Source: an uncultured Nostocoides sp. (GTDB lineage Bacteria; Actinomycetota; Actinomycetes; Actinomycetales; Dermatophilaceae). Taken from it: a stretch of DNA of 45,614 nt. A program made the position numbers and the translations under genes. A model generated the notes under the pieces. The model did not search any database and was not told the origin of the DNA. It worked only from the letters and a program-made list of their open reading frames with translations. The stretch is from positions 1 through 45,614 of the forward strand of contig CALCXF010000025.1 in NCBI GenBank assembly GCA_937907685.1, in the 5' to 3' direction. Each line of letters starts with the position of its first letter. Position 1 is the stretch's first letter. Shown in pieces: positions 16,689-26,153 of the stretch.

Positions 16689-17722
16689 CAGGGCCGGTGG
16701 TGGTCGACGAGGACGCGCTGGAGGGTGCCGAACTCCTCGATGCAGCGCCCCGCTCCTCGCGCCACGGCGTGGAGCGGGGCGTCCGCGGCACGCACCGGGA
16801 CACCGAGCTCGTGGCTCAGCCGCTCGTCCAGCCCACGGAGCAGGGCACCGCCGCCGGTGAGGGCGATCCCGCGGTCGACGACGTCGCCGGCGAGCTCTGG
16901 TGGGCAGACGTCCAGCACGGTGCGGACGAGCTCGACGATCTGGAGGACCGGCGTCTCGATCGCCCGGCGGACCTCCGCCGACCCGATCGTCACGGTCTTC
17001 GGCAGACCGGTGACGAGGTCGCGACCACGCACCCGCTCACTCAGCTCCTCACGCAGCGGGAAGGCGGAGCCGGCACCGACCTTGAGGTCCTCGGCGCTGC
17101 GTTCACCGAGGAGCAGCGAGTACTCGCTCTTGACGTGGGCCAGCAGGGCCTCGTCGATCTCGTCGCCTCCGATCCGGACGGTGCGCGAGCACACCACGCC
17201 ACCGAGGCTGAGGATCGCGACGTCGGTCGTGCCGCCACCGACGTCGACGACCATCGAGGCCCGTGTCTCCTCGACCGGGAGCCCCGCTCCGATCGCGGCC
17301 GCCATCGTCTCCTCGATGACGTATACGCGGCGAGCGCCGGAGCGGAGGGTGGCGTCCTCCAGGGCACGGCGCTCGACGCCGGTGATGTCGCTCGGGACGC
17401 ACACGACGACCCGGGGGCGGACGAGGCGGGAGGGGGCCACCCGGTCGACGAACCAACGGATCATCCGCTCCGTGACGTCGGCGTCGGAGATGACGCCGTC
17501 ACGGAGGGGACGGACGGCGGTCACCGACTCCGGCGTGCGGCCGAGCATCTCCTTCGCACGGCTGCCGGCCGCCAGCAGCTGGCTCGTCCCTGTCCGGACC
17601 GCCACGACCGACGGCTCGTCGAGCACGACCCCGCGGCCACGCTCGTAGATCACCGTGTTGGCGGTCCCGAGGTCGATGGCGAGGTCCCTGCCGCGGATCC
17701 ACCCGGACGACCAGCCGCTCAT
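16688..17722 (-). CDS. mreB: Actin-like cell-shape protein MreB
   Basis: 344 aa, the standard MreB size. ATP-binding actin-fold motifs are present: DLAIDLGTANTVIYERGRG (phosphate 1), VVDVGGGTTDVAILS (phosphate 2) and GIALTGGGALLRGLD (adenosine). MreB filaments on the inner membrane face orient lateral wall synthesis. It is the promoter-proximal gene of mreB-mreC-mreD-mrdA on the minus strand, with 59 bp between its start and ndk upstream. The presence of a full mre set points to rod or rod-coccus growth or use in spores/filaments. Not all Micrococcales keep it, so it is taxonomically useful. Confidence 0.96.
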   Translation of the reverse strand: MSGWSSGWIRGRDLAIDLGTANTVIYERGRGVVLDEPSVVAVRTGTSQLLAAGSRAKEMLGRTPESVTAVRPLRDGVISDADVTERMIRWFVDRVAPSRLVRPRVVVCVPSDITGVERRALEDATLRSGARRVYVIEETMAAAIGAGLPVEETRASMVVDVGGGTTDVAILSLGGVVCSRTVRIGGDEIDEALLAHVKSEYSLLLGERSAEDLKVGAGSAFPLREELSERVRGRDLVTGLPKTVTIGSAEVRRAIETPVLQIVELVRTVLDVCPPELAGDVVDRGIALTGGGALLRGLDERLSHELGVPVRAADAPLHAVARGAGRCIEEFGTLQRVLVDHHRP

Positions 17723-17781
17723 GCCAGCAGGCTAGGTCGGTGGGGTGGACCAGGCCCGGATGCCGCGCCGTGCGACGTCGC

Positions 17782-18204
17782 TCAGAGCTCGGGGAACCAG
17801 AGACCGATCTCCCGTGCGGCCGACTCCGGGGAGTCGGAACCATGGACGATGTTCTGCTGGACGGGTGCGCCCCAGTCCCGGCCGAGGTCGCCCCTGATCG
17901 TGCCCGGCAGGGCCGTGGTGGGGTCCGTGGCGCCGGCGAGAGCCCGGAATCCCTCGATGCACCGCTCGCCCTCGATGACCGCCGCCGCGACGGCACCCGA
18001 CGCCATGAAGTCGACGAGGGGCTCGAAGAACGGCTTCCCCTGGTGCTCCCCGTAGTGGGAGTGGAGGCTCTCGACGTGAGGGGTCATCACCTTCAGGGCG
18101 ACGAGGCGGTAGCCCTTCGCCTCGATCCGGCGCAGCACCTCCCCGGTGAGGCCCCGGGCGAAGCCGTCGGGCTTGACGAGGACGAGTGAGCGTTCGGTGG
18201 TCAC
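17782..18204 (-). CDS. ndk: Nucleoside-diphosphate kinase
   Basis: 140 aa, the compact hexameric NDK. RSLVLVKPDGFARGLTGEVL at the N-terminus, the GPMV-type region (AAAVIEGERCIEGFRALAGA) and TALPGTIRGDLG are conserved. The phosphohistidine is His121 in NIVHGSDSPESA. It transfers the gamma phosphate from ATP to other NDPs through this histidine. It is 9 bp downstream of the DUF4233 gene, in the widespread actinobacterial folC-DUF4233-ndk neighbourhood. Confidence 0.97.
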   Translation of the reverse strand: MTTERSLVLVKPDGFARGLTGEVLRRIEAKGYRLVALKVMTPHVESLHSHYGEHQGKPFFEPLVDFMASGAVAAAVIEGERCIEGFRALAGATDPTTALPGTIRGDLGRDWGAPVQQNIVHGSDSPESAAREIGLWFPEL

Positions 18205-18213
18205 CCGACCACC

Positions 18214-18657
18214 CTAGTCACCGGTGGGAGCGGCCTCGGCGCCGCCGGTGACGGGGTCCGGCGCCGTCGTGGCGCCGTCCCGCTCCCGCTCGGCGACGAT
18301 GGCATCGACCCTCATCCCCTGCACGAGGAGCAGCACCCACAGGGCGGAGAACACGAGAGCGACGCCGACCATGGCGGTGACGAGTGCCGCACTCGCCCAG
18401 GTCAGCACCTGCACGACCCAGCCGGCCGTGATGCCGTACGGACGGCGCATGAGGCCCGACGCGACCAGCGCCAGCAGGGCGAGCCCGAGCCCCACCCAGA
18501 ACAGCCGTTGGCCCTCATCAGGCCGTCCGGCGGCGATGGCGTTGCCCCGGGCGACGAGGGCGAAGAACGAGAGGATGACGGACTGGCCCAACAGGGCCAA
18601 CGCGAGCAGCCGGTGGGTGAACTTCCCCTGCCTTCCGTAGAGCGGCAGCCGCCTCAC
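18214..18657 (-). CDS. DUF4233 family membrane protein
   Basis: 147 aa with four hydrophobic segments (LLALALLGQSVILSFFALVA, LFWVGLGLALLALVASGLM, AGWVVQVLTWASAALVTAMV and GVALVFSALWVLLLVQGM) and a polar C-terminal tail. The family is found next to ndk and folC in many actinobacteria (the Rv2446c position of M. tuberculosis). Function unknown. GTG 18657 is chosen because it overlaps the stop of the upstream small gene by 4 bp and begins just before the conserved segment. The frame is open to 18672 but that would cut deep into the upstream gene. Confidence 0.85.
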   Translation of the reverse strand: MRRLPLYGRQGKFTHRLLALALLGQSVILSFFALVARGNAIAAGRPDEGQRLFWVGLGLALLALVASGLMRRPYGITAGWVVQVLTWASAALVTAMVGVALVFSALWVLLLVQGMRVDAIVAERERDGATTAPDPVTGGAEAAPTGD

Positions 18658-18923
18658 GCGCCGCTCTTCCACCGGTGCGTCTCCACGGCGGCCTTGGACT
18701 CATTGGGGCCGGCGCCCGTGGCCGCCCGGTAGTGCCGGATCGCGCCCACGAGCTCTCCGCGCGCCAGAGCGGCGTCGATGGTGTTCCGTACCTCGGGGGC
18801 CAGATCCTCGACGGGGGTGAACGTCGTGCCGGTCGTGCCGCGGCTCGCCCGGTACGACGTCACGACCCACCAGACGAGCACCGCGAGGGCGAGAATGAGG
18901 ATCAGCCGGAGGAACGGACTCAT
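18654..18923 (-). CDS. Small membrane-anchored protein with an L7/L12 C-terminal-domain-like fold
   Basis: 89 aa. An N-terminal membrane helix (LRLILILALAVLVWWVV) is followed by a short linker and a domain resembling the C-terminal domain of ribosomal protein L7/L12. The sequence IDAALARGELVGAIRHYRAA then TGAGPNESKAAVE matches the pattern 'ALxxGxKIxAIKxYRExTGLGLKEAKxAVE' seen in that fold and in several stand-alone actinobacterial proteins. It lacks the L7/L12 N-terminal dimerisation part, so it is not a ribosomal stalk protein. Its stop overlaps the DUF4233 start by 4 bp, so the two membrane proteins are translationally coupled. Function unknown. Confidence 0.8.
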   Translation of the reverse strand: MSPFLRLILILALAVLVWWVVTSYRASRGTTGTTFTPVEDLAPEVRNTIDAALARGELVGAIRHYRAATGAGPNESKAAVETHRWKSGA

Positions 18924-19013
18924 GCAGCAAGCGTATGCCGCAGGCGGCTGGTCGCCGATCGGTGCCGGTCGAGCGGCCGGCTGCTGGCTCTGGCTCTCTG
19001 GTCTGATGTGGAG

Positions 19014-19640
19014 GTGACGTCGTCCTCAGTGCTCGACCCCCGACTTCTGCGGCGCACCGTGCTCCTCGTCGCGGGGCTGAACCTCGGGTATGCCGGGATC
19101 GAGATGGTCGTGGCCGTCGCCATCGGCTCGGTGTCGCTCCTCGCCGACTCGGTCGACTTCCTCGAGGACACGGCGATCAACCTCCTCATCGCGCTGGCGC
19201 TCGGTTGGCCGCTGGCGCGCCGCGCCGTCGCCGGGCACGCCATGGCGATCATCATCCTCGTCCCGGCGCTGGTCGCCGCATGGCAGGCGGTGAGCAAGGC
19301 CTTCGACCCCACGGCACCCGATGTCCCGGCACTGCTCCTCACCGCTGGTGGCGCCGCCGCGGTCAACGCCGTGTGCGCCGTCCTCCTCGTGAGGGTCCGG
19401 CACCACGGTGGCTCGCTCACCGGCGCGGCCTACCTGTCTGCCCGAGCCGACGTCGCCGTGAACCTTGCGATCATCGTCATGGCGCTCGTCACCTCCTGGA
19501 CCGGCTCGGGCTGGCCCGACATCGTCCTGGGCAGCGTCATCGTCGTCGTCAACGTGGGGGCGGCCCGCCAGGTCTGGATGCTCGCCGGGGAGGAACGCCT
19601 CGCCGCCAGGGCCCTGGCCGGAGAGGACCTCGACGACTGA
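19014..19640 (+). CDS. CDF-like cation transporter, membrane domain only
   Basis: 208 aa, consisting of the six-helix membrane domain of cation-diffusion-facilitator exporters. TM1-2 reads NLGYAGIEMVVAVAIGSVSL then LADSVDFLEDTAINLLIA, with a DxxD-like site (Asp-Ser-Val-Asp) where zinc exporters have HxxxD or DxxxD. The later partner site is SARADVAVN, with one Asp. The cytoplasmic C-terminal metal-sensing domain is missing. Start: GTG 19014 has TGGAG just ahead; GTG 19008 is an alternative. The frame is open far upstream but antisense to the neighbouring gene. It is encoded opposite to the folC-ndk block and converges on folC. The substrate metal, and whether it transports at all, are open. 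Confidence 0.78.
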   Translation: MTSSSVLDPRLLRRTVLLVAGLNLGYAGIEMVVAVAIGSVSLLADSVDFLEDTAINLLIALALGWPLARRAVAGHAMAIIILVPALVAAWQAVSKAFDPTAPDVPALLLTAGGAAAVNAVCAVLLVRVRHHGGSLTGAAYLSARADVAVNLAIIVMALVTSWTGSGWPDIVLGSVIVVVNVGAARQVWMLAGEERLAARALAGEDLDD

Positions 19641-19688
19641 GCCGCGGGCCAAGGTCCGGGATGCCGCGCGGCCGAGCCCAGCTCGTCG

Positions 19689-21083
19689 TCAGACGGAGGT
19701 CGTGCCGAGGAGCATCCTCACCTCGGCGGCGGTCACGACGGACCCGGTGGCGAGCACCCCGCCACTGACGCCACCGCCGGCATCCGCCATGCCGGCCGCC
19801 AGGTCGAGGGCGTCGGGGAGCTCGTCCACGACGGTGACCCGGTGCTCACCGAAGATCTCCGACGCGATCTCCCCCAGCTGCCGCGGCGTCATCGCGCGTG
19901 GCGACGTCGTGCGCGTCACGACGACCTCGTCGAGCACGGGCTCGAGCGTCTCGAGGATCTGCGCGGCGTCCTTGTCCCTCATGACCGCGACCACGCCGAC
20001 GAGCCGGGCGAAGGTGAACGAGTCGGCCATCGCCTCGCGCAGCGCCCGCGCACCCGCGGGGTTGTGCGCGGCGTCGACGAGCACGGTGGGGCTCCGGCGC
20101 ACGATCTCGAGCCGACCCGGCGACTCGACGGCGGCGAGCCCGGCCCGGACCACCTCGATGTCGAGTGCCTGCTCGCCGCCCCCGAGGAAGGCCTCCACGG
20201 CGGCGAGGGCGACCGCGGCGTTCTGCGCCTGGTGGCTGCCGTGCAGCGGCAGGAAGAGGTCCTCATAGTCCCCTGCGAGTCCGCGAACTGAGATCTGCTG
20301 GCCGCCGACCGCGGTGTCACGAGCGGTGACGCCGAAGTCGGTGCCCTCCACGACGAGGCGGGCGCCGACCTCGTTCACCCGGTCGACGATCACCTCGGCG
20401 GCATCCGACTCGAGCTGGAGGCCGGACACCGTGATGGCGTCGGCCGTGATGATCCCCGACTTCTCGGTGGCGATCTCGGCGACGGTGTCGCCGAGGAAGT
20501 GCGTGTGGTCGATCGCGATGGGGGTCACCACCGACACGGTGGCGTCGACGACGTTGGTCGCGTCCCAGGACCCGCCCATTCCGACCTCGACGACGGCGAC
20601 GTCGACGGGAAGGTCCGCGAAGGCGGCGTAGGCGACTGCGGCGAGGACCTCGAAGTACGTCATCGGTGGCCCGCCGTCCAGAATGGAGCGGGCGTCGATC
20701 ATTTCCACGAACGGGATGACCTCGTCGTACGCCGCCAGGAAGCGCTCCGGCTCGATCGACCGGCCTCCGATCGCGATCCGCTCGAGCATCGAGTGCAGGT
20801 GCGGCGACGTGAAACGGCCCGTCTTCAGGCCGATCTCGCGCAAGAGCGACTCCACGATGCGGGCGGTGCTCGTCTTTCCGTTCGTGCCCGTGATGTGCAC
20901 GACGGGGAAGGTGTGCTGAGGGTCGCCGAGCAGCTCCATCACGGCCCGGATCCGGTCCAGGGACGGCTCGAGGTCGTGCTCCGGCGCACGGGAGAGGATG
21001 GAGGCCTCCACATCCCGCATCCGCCGGCTGACCTCGAGCTGGTGTGCCGCCTCGCGCTGGACGCCGTCGGGTGCAGGACTCAC
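19689..21083 (-). CDS. folC: Bifunctional folylpolyglutamate synthase/dihydrofolate synthase
   Basis: 464 aa. The ATP loop HITGTNGKTS (GTNGKTS at 66-72) is the Mur-ligase-superfamily signature. FTSPHLHSMLERI, EVGMGGSWDATN, TPIAIDHTHFLGDTVAEIA and EKSGII are typical FolC motifs, and VLVDAAHNPAGARAL lies in the C-terminal domain. It adds glutamate to dihydropteroate and to folates. GTG 21083 is chosen as start; the frame runs on to 21161 but the extra 26 residues are not family-like. In many actinobacteria an aminoacyl-tRNA synthetase gene lies directly upstream. Here ileS is upstream on the same strand but separated by a GH43 gene on the opposite strand. Confidence 0.95.
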   Translation of the reverse strand: MSPAPDGVQREAAHQLEVSRRMRDVEASILSRAPEHDLEPSLDRIRAVMELLGDPQHTFPVVHITGTNGKTSTARIVESLLREIGLKTGRFTSPHLHSMLERIAIGGRSIEPERFLAAYDEVIPFVEMIDARSILDGGPPMTYFEVLAAVAYAAFADLPVDVAVVEVGMGGSWDATNVVDATVSVVTPIAIDHTHFLGDTVAEIATEKSGIITADAITVSGLQLESDAAEVIVDRVNEVGARLVVEGTDFGVTARDTAVGGQQISVRGLAGDYEDLFLPLHGSHQAQNAAVALAAVEAFLGGGEQALDIEVVRAGLAAVESPGRLEIVRRSPTVLVDAAHNPAGARALREAMADSFTFARLVGVVAVMRDKDAAQILETLEPVLDEVVVTRTTSPRAMTPRQLGEIASEIFGEHRVTVVDELPDALDLAAGMADAGGGVSGGVLATGSVVTAAEVRMLLGTTSV

Positions 21084-21602
21084 CGGCCCAGTCTGCCCCA
21101 CTGCCGAGCGGCCGGAGCGCACGCGCTGATCCGATGAACCGTGTAGGTCGCTCCCGCTCAAGGCCGACTGCTCCCGTGATCAGGAGTCCGACGACAGGCG
21201 CCCTTGCTTACGTCCTCCAGGCAGCCGGCCGCCCGACCACCAGCCGGGATGGGCGCCATGCGACCGGACATTCCGATGAGCACCAGCCCTCGAGGCCGCG
21301 TCACACCGCCCGCTTGACGCGCCCGCCGGAAGTCTCGTCCGGCAGCGACGACAGGATGCCGATGACCGCTGAGTGGGCTGTGTCGAACGTAGGCGGAGCC
21401 CTCGAGCGACCCCGTGTGCAATCACGGTTCATCGCGTCGGGCAGGGCAGACCTTGCACGGGCGGACGCAGCGCGCCCTGTCTCGGCGCGCGCTGGCCCGG
21501 CACGCGCGGACCCGGCCGACCCGACGCGAGCCGCAGCATCGCGGCACCCGGACGCACGAGTGAACGCCTTTACAGCGTTGTTGCAACGATGGAGACTGCC
21601 GC
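21084..21602. other. 519-bp gap without a convincing gene
   Basis: Short frames exist on both strands (for example + 21044-21664 and - 21158-21421) but have arginine/proline/alanine-rich translations, no ribosome-binding sites and no recognisable domains. No tRNA cloverleaf or terminal inverted repeat was seen. The right end must hold the promoter of the GH43 gene. GTTGCAAC (21580-21587) is an 8-bp palindrome just ahead of its ribosome-binding site and could be part of an operator, but the evidence is weak. Confidence 0.5.
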
Positions 21603-22628
21603 ATGCGTTTCGTCACCGCCACGGTCGCCGCGGCATGCCTGGTGCTGTCTGGTTGTGCTGGTGACGATCCAGCGGCCGCCCCCCAGGACGGCGCTGACGA
21701 GGCGGCGGTGGTGAATCCGGTCATCGAGACCGACTTCGCCGACCCCGACGTCGTCGTGACGGCCGAAGGTCTCGTCGCGTACGCCACCGGGGTGCCTGGC
21801 AGCAGCGCCATCCAGGTGACCGAGTCCGGCGACGACCCTGACACCTGGTCCGATCCGGCCGATGCTCTCCCCGAGCGTCCGGACTGGCAGGCGCTTCAGG
21901 AAGGTCTGACCTGGGCGCCCGACGTCATGGAGCGCGACGGCACCTGGTGGATGTACTACGTCGCGCGCGACAGCGACTCGGGTCATCAGTGCCTCTCGCG
22001 CGCAGCCGGGCAGGCGCCCACTGGTCCGTTCGTGGACGACAGCGACAAGCCGTTCCTGTGCCAGCACGACCTCGGCGGCTCCATCGACCCGGAGGTGTTC
22101 GCCGACGACGACGGTTCTCTGTGGTTGTACTGGAAGAACGACGGCAACGCGATCGGCGTCGACACCACGATCTGGGTCCAGCGGCTGGACGACGACGGCG
22201 TCACCTTGCTCGGCAAGCCCCAAGACACCGGGCTGCGTCAGACCCACGCCTGGCAGGGCGCGCTCGTCGAGGCCCCCGCGGTCATCCGCCGCGGCGAGAC
22301 CTACGTGATGTTCTACTCCGCCAACGACTACGGCTCGGCCGACTACGCCATGGGCTATGCCATCGCCTCGTCGCCCCAGGGGCCGTTCGTCGACCAGTCG
22401 CCAGAGCCCTGGGTGAGCTCGACCCCGGAGGCGGCCGGCCCGGGTGGGCAGGCCGTCGTGACCCTCGGCGAGGACACCTGGCTGGCCTACCACGCGTGGG
22501 ATCCCGACAAGGTCGGCTACGCCGCCGGCGGCGAACGCTCGATGTGGCTGGACCGGATCCGGTGGGACGGCGACGTGCCCGTTCTCGAGGGACCGTCGGC
22601 CACACCGGTGGCCGTCCCGGCCGGCTGA
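21603..22628 (+). CDS. Glycoside hydrolase family 43-like lipoprotein
   Basis: 341 aa. The signal peptide ends in the lipobox LSGC (Cys18), so the protein is probably lipid-anchored outside the membrane. The rest fits the five-bladed beta-propeller of GH43 (arabinanases, xylosidases, arabinofuranosidases). Three acidic positions can be matched: Asp47 in FADPDVVV (general base), the Asp in GGSIDPEVFADDDG (pKa modulator) and the Glu in VEAPAVIRRG (general acid). WMYYVARD, LWLYWKND and YVMFYSAND are repeated propeller strands. The likely substrate is an arabinose- or xylose-containing glycan, from plants or the cell's own arabinan; specificity cannot be read. ATG 21603 has GGAG at 21591-21594. 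It is isolated, opposite in strand to both neighbours, and may be acquired. Confidence 0.88.
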   Translation: MRFVTATVAAACLVLSGCAGDDPAAAPQDGADEAAVVNPVIETDFADPDVVVTAEGLVAYATGVPGSSAIQVTESGDDPDTWSDPADALPERPDWQALQEGLTWAPDVMERDGTWWMYYVARDSDSGHQCLSRAAGQAPTGPFVDDSDKPFLCQHDLGGSIDPEVFADDDGSLWLYWKNDGNAIGVDTTIWVQRLDDDGVTLLGKPQDTGLRQTHAWQGALVEAPAVIRRGETYVMFYSANDYGSADYAMGYAIASSPQGPFVDQSPEPWVSSTPEAAGPGGQAVVTLGEDTWLAYHAWDPDKVGYAAGGERSMWLDRIRWDGDVPVLEGPSATPVAVPAG

Positions 22629-22846
22629 CGTGGCGCACGTCTTTCGGGACTGGCCGGTCTGCGAGGTCCAAACGGGTGACCTACTCCGGTGGGCAGATTC
22701 GCGCTCATGCCGCGACGGGTCGCTGTCGGACCGGATTGCCCACAGCTGGCTGAACGGCCAGTCCTCCGGCTCCCCGCCCCACCCGTCGGGCGCGTGTCTG
22801 TAGGCAAGCTCCCGCGTGACCGCGCGACCACGTGCGCGAACGCCCC

Positions 22847-25800
22847 TCAGTGCTTCGTGACCCGCACACGTGCCCGGTGGCCCTCGCCCACGACGACCTC
22901 GCTCACACCGTCCTCGGAAGGCTCGAGCGCGTCGAGGTCAGGTGCGACCGACAGGGTCACGGCGAGCGTCTCGCGGGTGACGAGGTCACGATGGGCGAGC
23001 ACCGCGCGGTTCACGAAGTCGGCACCGGTGATCTCCAGGGAGATGCGGTCCGACACCTCGAGAGCAGCCTGCCGCCGTGCCTGCTGCACGGCTCGGACGA
23101 TGTCGCGTGCGGCACCCTCCAGCTCGAGCTCCGGCGAGACGTCGGTGTCGAGGACGACGAAACCGCCGCCCGGCAGCATCGCCGTGGCGTGGGACCCGCC
23201 CTGCTCCTCGTCGACGACCGTCTCGAGCGTGTACTCCCCCTCGACGAGCGGCAACCCCGCGGACACCACCGTCCCGTCCTCGGCGACGGACCAGTCTCCG
23301 CTCTTGCTGCCCTTGATGGCCGCCTGGACGTCCCGGCCCAGCCTCGGGCCCGCGGCACGGGCGTGGACGACCAGCCGCGACCTGATGCCGAAGTCCGACT
23401 CGTGCGCCTCACGCACGTCCAGCAGGGTGACGGTCTTGACGTTCAGCTCGTCCGCGACGATCGAGGTGAACGGCTCCAGTCCGGCCGGGTCGGGCGTGAC
23501 GACGGTCAGCGTGGCCAGCGGCAGACGCACTCGGAGCCCCTCCGCCTTGCGCAGCGACGATGCCGTGGAGCACACCGCCCGGACCTGGTCCATGGCGGCG
23601 ACGAGGGCGTCGTCAGCCGGCAACAGGGCCGCATCCGGCCAGTCCTCCAGGTGCACGGAGCGGCCGCCCGTCAGCCCCCGCCAGATCTCCTCGGTGACGA
23701 GCGGCAGGAGTGGGGCCGCCACCCGGGTGAGGACCTCGAGCGTGGTGGAGAGCGTGTCGAACGCCGCGTGAGCAGTGGAGACCTCGCCTGCACTCGTCTC
23801 GGTGTCCCAGAACCGCTGTCGGGAGCGTCGGATGTACCAGTTCGTCAGGGCATCCACGAACTGGCGCACCGCTTCGCAGGCACCCGGGATGTCGTAGACG
23901 TCCATCTGCCCCTGCACCGTCTGGACGAGAACGCGCAGCTTGGCGAGGAGGTAGCGGTCGAGCGGGTCCGTCGAGTCGGTCGACCACCGTGCCGCGTAGC
24001 CGGCGCCGCCGTGCATGGCGTTGGCGTAGAGGGAGAAGAAGTACCAGCTGTTCCACAGGGGGATCAGCACCTGGCGAACACCCTCGCGGATGCTCTCCTC
24101 GGTCACCGAGATGTTGCCTCCACGCAGGATCGAGGAGGACATGAGGAACCACCGCATCGCGTCGGCACCGTCGCGGCTGAACACCTCGTTGACGTCGGGG
24201 TAGTTGCGCAGCGACTTGCTCATCTTCTGGCCGTCGCTCCCGAGGACGATGCCGTGGCTGAGGCACGACGAGAAGGCGGGACGGTCGAAGAGCGCCGTCG
24301 CGAGCACATGGAGCGTGTAGAACCACCCGCGGGTCTGGCCGATGTACTCGACGATGAAGTCGCCCGGGAAGTGGTGCTCGAACCAGTCCGCGTTCTCGAA
24401 CGGGTAGTGCACCTGAGCGAACGACATGGAGCCGGAGTCGAACCAGACGTCGAGGACGTCCTCGACCCGGCGCATCGTCGAGTTGCCGGTCGGGTCGTCG
24501 GGGTTCGGCCGGGTGAGGTGGTCGACGAACGGCCGGTGGAGGTCCGGCTCGCCACGCTCGTTGCGCGGAAGCCGACCGAAGTCGCGCTCGAGCTCGTCGA
24601 AGGAGCCGTAGACGTCGATCCGTGGGTGTGCCGGGTCGTCGGAGCGCCACACGGGAATGGGGCTCCCCCAGAACCGGTTCCGCGAGATGGACCAGTCCCG
24701 GGCGTTCTCGAGCCACTTGCCGAACTGTCCGTCCTTGACGTGCTCGGGCACCCACGTGATCTCCGAGTTCAGCTCGACCATCCGGTCCTTGAACTTCGTC
24801 ACCTCCACGAACCAGGAGGAGACCGCCATGTAGATGAGGGGCTCGCGGCATCGCCAGCAGTGGGGGTAGGAGTGGTCGTACGTCTCGCGGCGCAGGAGCA
24901 CGGTCCCCTCGGTCACGGCCCCGCGACCACCCTCGCCGCGGGTCGCCGACGTGAGGTGTCCGATGATGACGGGGTTCGCGTCGAACACGTGCAGACCCTC
25001 GTAGTCGGCGACAGGGAAGGTGAAGCGGCCGTCGGGACCCACGGGGACGACCGGCTGGATGCCGTACTGGTCGGTGAGCTGCTTGTCCTCCTCACCGAAC
25101 GCCGGCGCGATGTGGACGATCCCCGTGCCGTCGTCCGTCGTCACGTAGTCGGCCGGCAGCACGACGTGCGACTTGGCGTGGCCCTGGTAGTACGAGAACG
25201 GCGGTGTGTAGGCGCGACCGAGGAGATCCCGGCCCTTCAGCCGCTGGACGATCCGGTCCGCGGCGTCGTCGCCGAGCTCCCGGGCGTAGGCCGCCAGCCG
25301 ACCCTCGGCGAGGACGTAGCGCTCGGTGCTCCCCGAGAACTCCGACTCCACGACGACGTAGTCCACGTCGGGCCCGACGGCCATGGCGAGGTTGCTCGGC
25401 AGGGTCCACGGCGTGGTCGTCCAGATCAGCGCCAGCTCGCCCGTCTCGAGGCGGTGGCCCACGGTGACGGCGGGGTCCTGACGGTTCTGGTAGACCTCCT
25501 CGTCCATCCGCAGCTCGTGGTTGGACAGCGGGGTCTGGTCGTTCCAGCAGTACGGGAGGCAGCGGAAGCCCTCGTACACGAGGCCCTTGTCGTACAAGGT
25601 CTTGAACGCCCACAGCACGGACTCCATGAAGTCGGGGTTCAGCGTCTTGTAGTCGTTGTCGAAGTCCACCCACCGCGCCTGCCGGGTGACGTACTCGCGC
25701 CACTCGTCCGTGTACTTCATCACCGAGTCGCGACACTTGGCGTTGAAGGTCTCGATGCCGAGCTCGAGGATCTCCTCCTTGGTCTTGATGCCGAGCTGGC

Positions 25801-26146
25801 TCATCGCCTCGAGCTCGGCAGGCAGGCCGTGCGTGTCCCATCCGAACCGGCGCTCGACCCGGCGTCCACGCATCGTCTCGTACCGGGGCACGATGTCCTT
25901 GACGTAGCCGGTGAGCAGGTGGCCGTAGTGCGGCAGGCCGTTCGCGAACGGCGGCCCGTCGTAGAAGACGAACTCGTTCGCGCCGTCCTCCCCGGTCGGC
26001 CGGTTCGCGACCGACGCGGCGAAGGTGTCGTCTGCCGCCCACCGGGCGAGCACGGCATCCTCGATCTGAGGGAACCGCGGACTGGCCGGCACGCCGAACG
26101 CCGCGCCGGTGTGCTCACCGGTCGTGGACACCTTGGGGTACGTCAT
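22847..26146 (-). CDS. ileS: Isoleucyl-tRNA synthetase
   Basis: 1099 aa, a class Ia synthetase of the long, eukaryote-like type common in actinobacteria. The HIGH motif is HYGH at 73-76 ([14 protein letters not shown]) and the KMSKS loop is exact at 641-645 ([12 protein letters not shown]). The editing domain ([16 protein letters not shown]...) lies between. [15 protein letters not shown] and the tail of anticodon-binding helices are as expected. It charges tRNA-Ile. Start: ATG 26146, 7 bp after AGGAG (complement of 26154-26158). The frame is open to 26278, but that stretch is the T-box leader. Some long-type IleRS confer mupirocin tolerance (family knowledge, not shown here). Confidence 0.96.
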   Translation of the reverse strand: MTYPKVSTTGEHTGAAFGVPASPRFPQIEDAVLARWAADDTFAASVANRPTGEDGANEFVFYDGPPFANGLPHYGHLLTGYVKDIVPRYETMRGRRVERRFGWDTHGLPAELEAMSQLGIKTKEEILELGIETFNAKCRDSVMKYTDEWREYVTRQARWVDFDNDYKTLNPDFMESVLWAFKTLYDKGLVYEGFRCLPYCWNDQTPLSNHELRMDEEVYQNRQDPAVTVGHRLETGELALIWTTTPWTLPSNLAMAVGPDVDYVVVESEFSGSTERYVLAEGRLAAYARELGDDAADRIVQRLKGRDLLGRAYTPPFSYYQGHAKSHVVLPADYVTTDDGTGIVHIAPAFGEEDKQLTDQYGIQPVVPVGPDGRFTFPVADYEGLHVFDANPVIIGHLTSATRGEGGRGAVTEGTVLLRRETYDHSYPHCWRCREPLIYMAVSSWFVEVTKFKDRMVELNSEITWVPEHVKDGQFGKWLENARDWSISRNRFWGSPIPVWRSDDPAHPRIDVYGSFDELERDFGRLPRNERGEPDLHRPFVDHLTRPNPDDPTGNSTMRRVEDVLDVWFDSGSMSFAQVHYPFENADWFEHHFPGDFIVEYIGQTRGWFYTLHVLATALFDRPAFSSCLSHGIVLGSDGQKMSKSLRNYPDVNEVFSRDGADAMRWFLMSSSILRGGNISVTEESIREGVRQVLIPLWNSWYFFSLYANAMHGGAGYAARWSTDSTDPLDRYLLAKLRVLVQTVQGQMDVYDIPGACEAVRQFVDALTNWYIRRSRQRFWDTETSAGEVSTAHAAFDTLSTTLEVLTRVAAPLLPLVTEEIWRGLTGGRSVHLEDWPDAALLPADDALVAAMDQVRAVCSTASSLRKAEGLRVRLPLATLTVVTPDPAGLEPFTSIVADELNVKTVTLLDVREAHESDFGIRSRLVVHARAAGPRLGRDVQAAIKGSKSGDWSVAEDGTVVSAGLPLVEGEYTLETVVDEEQGGSHATAMLPGGGFVVLDTDVSPELELEGAARDIVRAVQQARRQAALEVSDRISLEITGADFVNRAVLAHRDLVTRETLAVTLSVAPDLDALEPSEDGVSEVVVGEGHRARVRVTKH

Positions 26147-26153
26147 CGTGCTG

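Noticed and set aside
21580-21587. GTTGCAAC palindrome as a LacI-type operator for the GH43 gene
   Set aside because: Only 8 bp, no extension of symmetry and no regulator gene nearby; noted only as a possibility.
21044-21664. Possible 206-aa + strand gene in the folC-GH43 gap
   Set aside because: Overlaps both neighbours, Arg/Ala/Pro-rich, no ribosome-binding site, no recognisable domain.
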